This document shows positions 19,267 to 20,422 of a stretch of 20,422 nt of DNA, piece after piece; position 1 is the stretch's first letter; each line of letters opens with the position of its first letter. Below the pieces are notes generated by a model that was not told where the DNA came from, ran no database searches, and worked only from the letters and a program-made list of their open reading frames with translations. The position numbers and the translations under genes were made by a program. The stretch comes from Clostridiales bacterium. GTDB lineage: Bacteria > Bacillota > Clostridia > Lachnospirales > Lachnospiraceae. The stretch covers positions 1 to 20,422 of the forward strand of contig JAHZHF010000024.1 in assembly GCA_019420405.1 (NCBI GenBank). The letters are read 5' to 3'.

Positions 19267-20364
19267 ATGAAAAAATATGATTATCTGATTGTCGGAGCCG
19301 GGTTATACGGAGCGGTTATGGCGCATGAGCTTGGGAAGAAGGGAAAGAAATGTCTTGTGATCGACCGCAGGGATCACATTGCGGGGAACATTTACTGTGA
19401 GGATATAGAGGGAATCCATGTTCACAAATATGGAGCGCATATTTTCCATACATCTGACAAGAGAGTGTGGGATTATATCAACCAGTTTGCAGAGTTTAAC
19501 AATTATATCAACTCTCCTGTGGCAGTTTACAAAGATGAGTTGTACAATCTTCCGTTCAATATGAACACGTTCAGCAAGATGTGGGGAATCCGGACTCCCG
19601 CCGAGGCAAAGGAGATCATTGAGAAGCAGAAGAAGGAGACCGGGATCACGGAGCCGAAGAATCTGGAAGAGCAGGCGCTGCTTCTGGTCGGACGCGATAT
19701 TTATGAAAAGCTGGTGAAGGGCTATACGGAGAAGCAGTGGGGCAGAAAGTGTACGGAGCTTCCTTCGTTTATTATCAAGCGGCTCCCCTGCCGGTTTATC
19801 TATGATAATAACTACTTTAACGACAGATATCAGGGAATTCCCATCGGCGGCTATACCCCGATTGTGGAGAAGATGCTTGCCGGCGCGGAAGTGCGCACCG
19901 GAGTGGATTTCTTTGAATTCAGAAAAGAAAATCCGGATATCGCAGAAAAGATTATATTCACAGGTATGATCGACGAATATTTCGATTATCAGCTCGGCGC
20001 GCTGGAGTATCGTTCGGTTCGGTTCGAGACTGAGGTGCTCGACTGCGAGAACTATCAGGGCAATGCGGTTGTCAACTACACGGAGAGAGAAGTGCCGTAT
20101 ACCCGTGTGATCGAGCATAAGCACTTCGAGTTCGGAAAACAGGAGAAAACAGTAATTTCCAGAGAATACTCCTCCGAGTGGCATGTGGGAATGGAGCCTT
20201 ATTACCCGGTAAATGACGAGAAAAACAATGCCCTTTTTGAAGAGTATAAAAAACTGGCGGAAAAAGAGGAAAATGTAATCTTCGGAGGCCGTCTGGGGGA
20301 TTATAAATATTACGATATGGATAAAGTTATTGCTGCGGCGCTTGACAGGCTGGAGCAGATGTAA
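19267..20364 (+). CDS. glf: UDP-galactopyranose mutase
   Basis: FAD enzyme of 365 residues, the usual length, that interconverts UDP-galactopyranose and UDP-galactofuranose, supplying galactofuranose for surface polysaccharides. The Rossmann dinucleotide motif G10-x-G12-x-x-G15 (VGAGLYGAVMAHELG), RRDHIAGNIY, HKYGAHIFHT and the WHVGMEPYYPV segment near the C-terminus are family hallmarks. AAGGAAGGA lies about 6 bases before the ATG. The upstream 225 bases between it and the divergent phosphofructokinase gene are very A-rich, and I find no convincing plus-strand promoter there. It may be the first gene of a polysaccharide cluster continuing beyond the window, but nothing after 20364 shows this. 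Confidence 0.96.
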   Translation: MKKYDYLIVGAGLYGAVMAHELGKKGKKCLVIDRRDHIAGNIYCEDIEGIHVHKYGAHIFHTSDKRVWDYINQFAEFNNYINSPVAVYKDELYNLPFNMNTFSKMWGIRTPAEAKEIIEKQKKETGITEPKNLEEQALLLVGRDIYEKLVKGYTEKQWGRKCTELPSFIIKRLPCRFIYDNNYFNDRYQGIPIGGYTPIVEKMLAGAEVRTGVDFFEFRKENPDIAEKIIFTGMIDEYFDYQLGALEYRSVRFETEVLDCENYQGNAVVNYTEREVPYTRVIEHKHFEFGKQEKTVISREYSSEWHVGMEPYYPVNDEKNNALFEEYKKLAEKEENVIFGGRLGDYKYYDMDKVIAAALDRLEQM

Positions 20365-20376
20365 TAGTACAGCTAT

Positions 20377-20388
20377 TTAGTGCACTAA
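20377..20388. promoter_or_regulatory. Perfect 12-bp palindrome after glf
   Basis: TTAGTGCACTAA, exactly self-complementary, 13 bases after the glf stop. No T tract follows, so it is more operator-like than terminator-like. A related site, TTAGTGCATAA, lies at 19110-19120 upstream of glf. Function unknown. Confidence 0.35.
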
Positions 20389-20422
20389 CATTTTCCGTTG
20401 GATCACGTCCGGAAGCGGGGCA

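Noticed and set aside
19303..20184. 293-codon minus-strand frame inside glf
   Set aside because: Antisense shadow of a clear enzyme gene, without family resemblance or start signals.

Overview
This window reads like the chromosome of a strictly anaerobic, low-to-mid-GC Firmicute, most likely a gut Lachnospiraceae (Clostridium cluster XIVa; genus not resolved). The reasons are a pyruvate:ferredoxin oxidoreductase gene with strongly biased codons, AGGAGG-type ribosome binding sites, intrinsic terminators, the secG-rnr-smpB order, a PFK of the diphosphate-dependent type, and two large GH3 glycosidases, one with inverted domain order.

Layout. (1) 1-1921: the 3' half of nifJ (PFOR), closed by a bidirectional terminator shared with a convergent LysR-type regulator gene (2006-2875, minus). 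(2) 2880-3152: a compact divergent control region. It holds a 9+9 bp palindrome with a T-N11-A core, back-to-back promoters on the two strands, a long hairpin just downstream of the plus-strand start, and a second near-consensus promoter. (3) 3153-5197: a LytTR response regulator and an AgrC-like sensor kinase with overlapping ATGA, ended by a terminator. (4) 5198-11541: a promoter carrying two LytTR-type boxes, then a membrane-anchored, domain-inverted GH3 glycosidase, a GtrA-like four-helix membrane protein and a second GH3 of ordinary domain order, translationally coupled to gtrA. (5) 11582-14684: secG, rnr and smpB. (6) 14698-14891: a 27-bp-stem hairpin followed by two identical 57-bp tandem repeats. 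(7) 14923-16287: a NudC-like Nudix hydrolase and a bacteriohemerythrin, closed by a bidirectional terminator. (8) 16341-19041, minus strand: pyrC and, upstream of it, a PPi-type phosphofructokinase; a structured palindromic element lies in the pyrC leader. (9) 19267-20364: glf (UDP-galactopyranose mutase).

How the parts may work together. The most coherent unit is 3153-11541. A membrane sensor kinase and LytTR regulator sit directly before a promoter with two matches to the LytTR box (WMMGTTNRK), one about two helical turns from the other and upstream of an extended -10. The simplest reading is that the two-component system switches on the GH3-GtrA-GH3 operon. GtrA-family proteins are thought to flip polyprenyl-phosphate sugars. 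One GH3 is predicted to face outside and the other to be cytoplasmic, so the operon could build, trim or recycle a glycosyl decoration of the envelope, or take up and cleave plant or host glycosides. The LysR gene and its divergent short hairpin transcript may add a second layer of control over the two-component genes. The secG-rnr-smpB-nudC stretch is a housekeeping protein export and RNA quality control cluster. All functional links are inferences from sequence and context.
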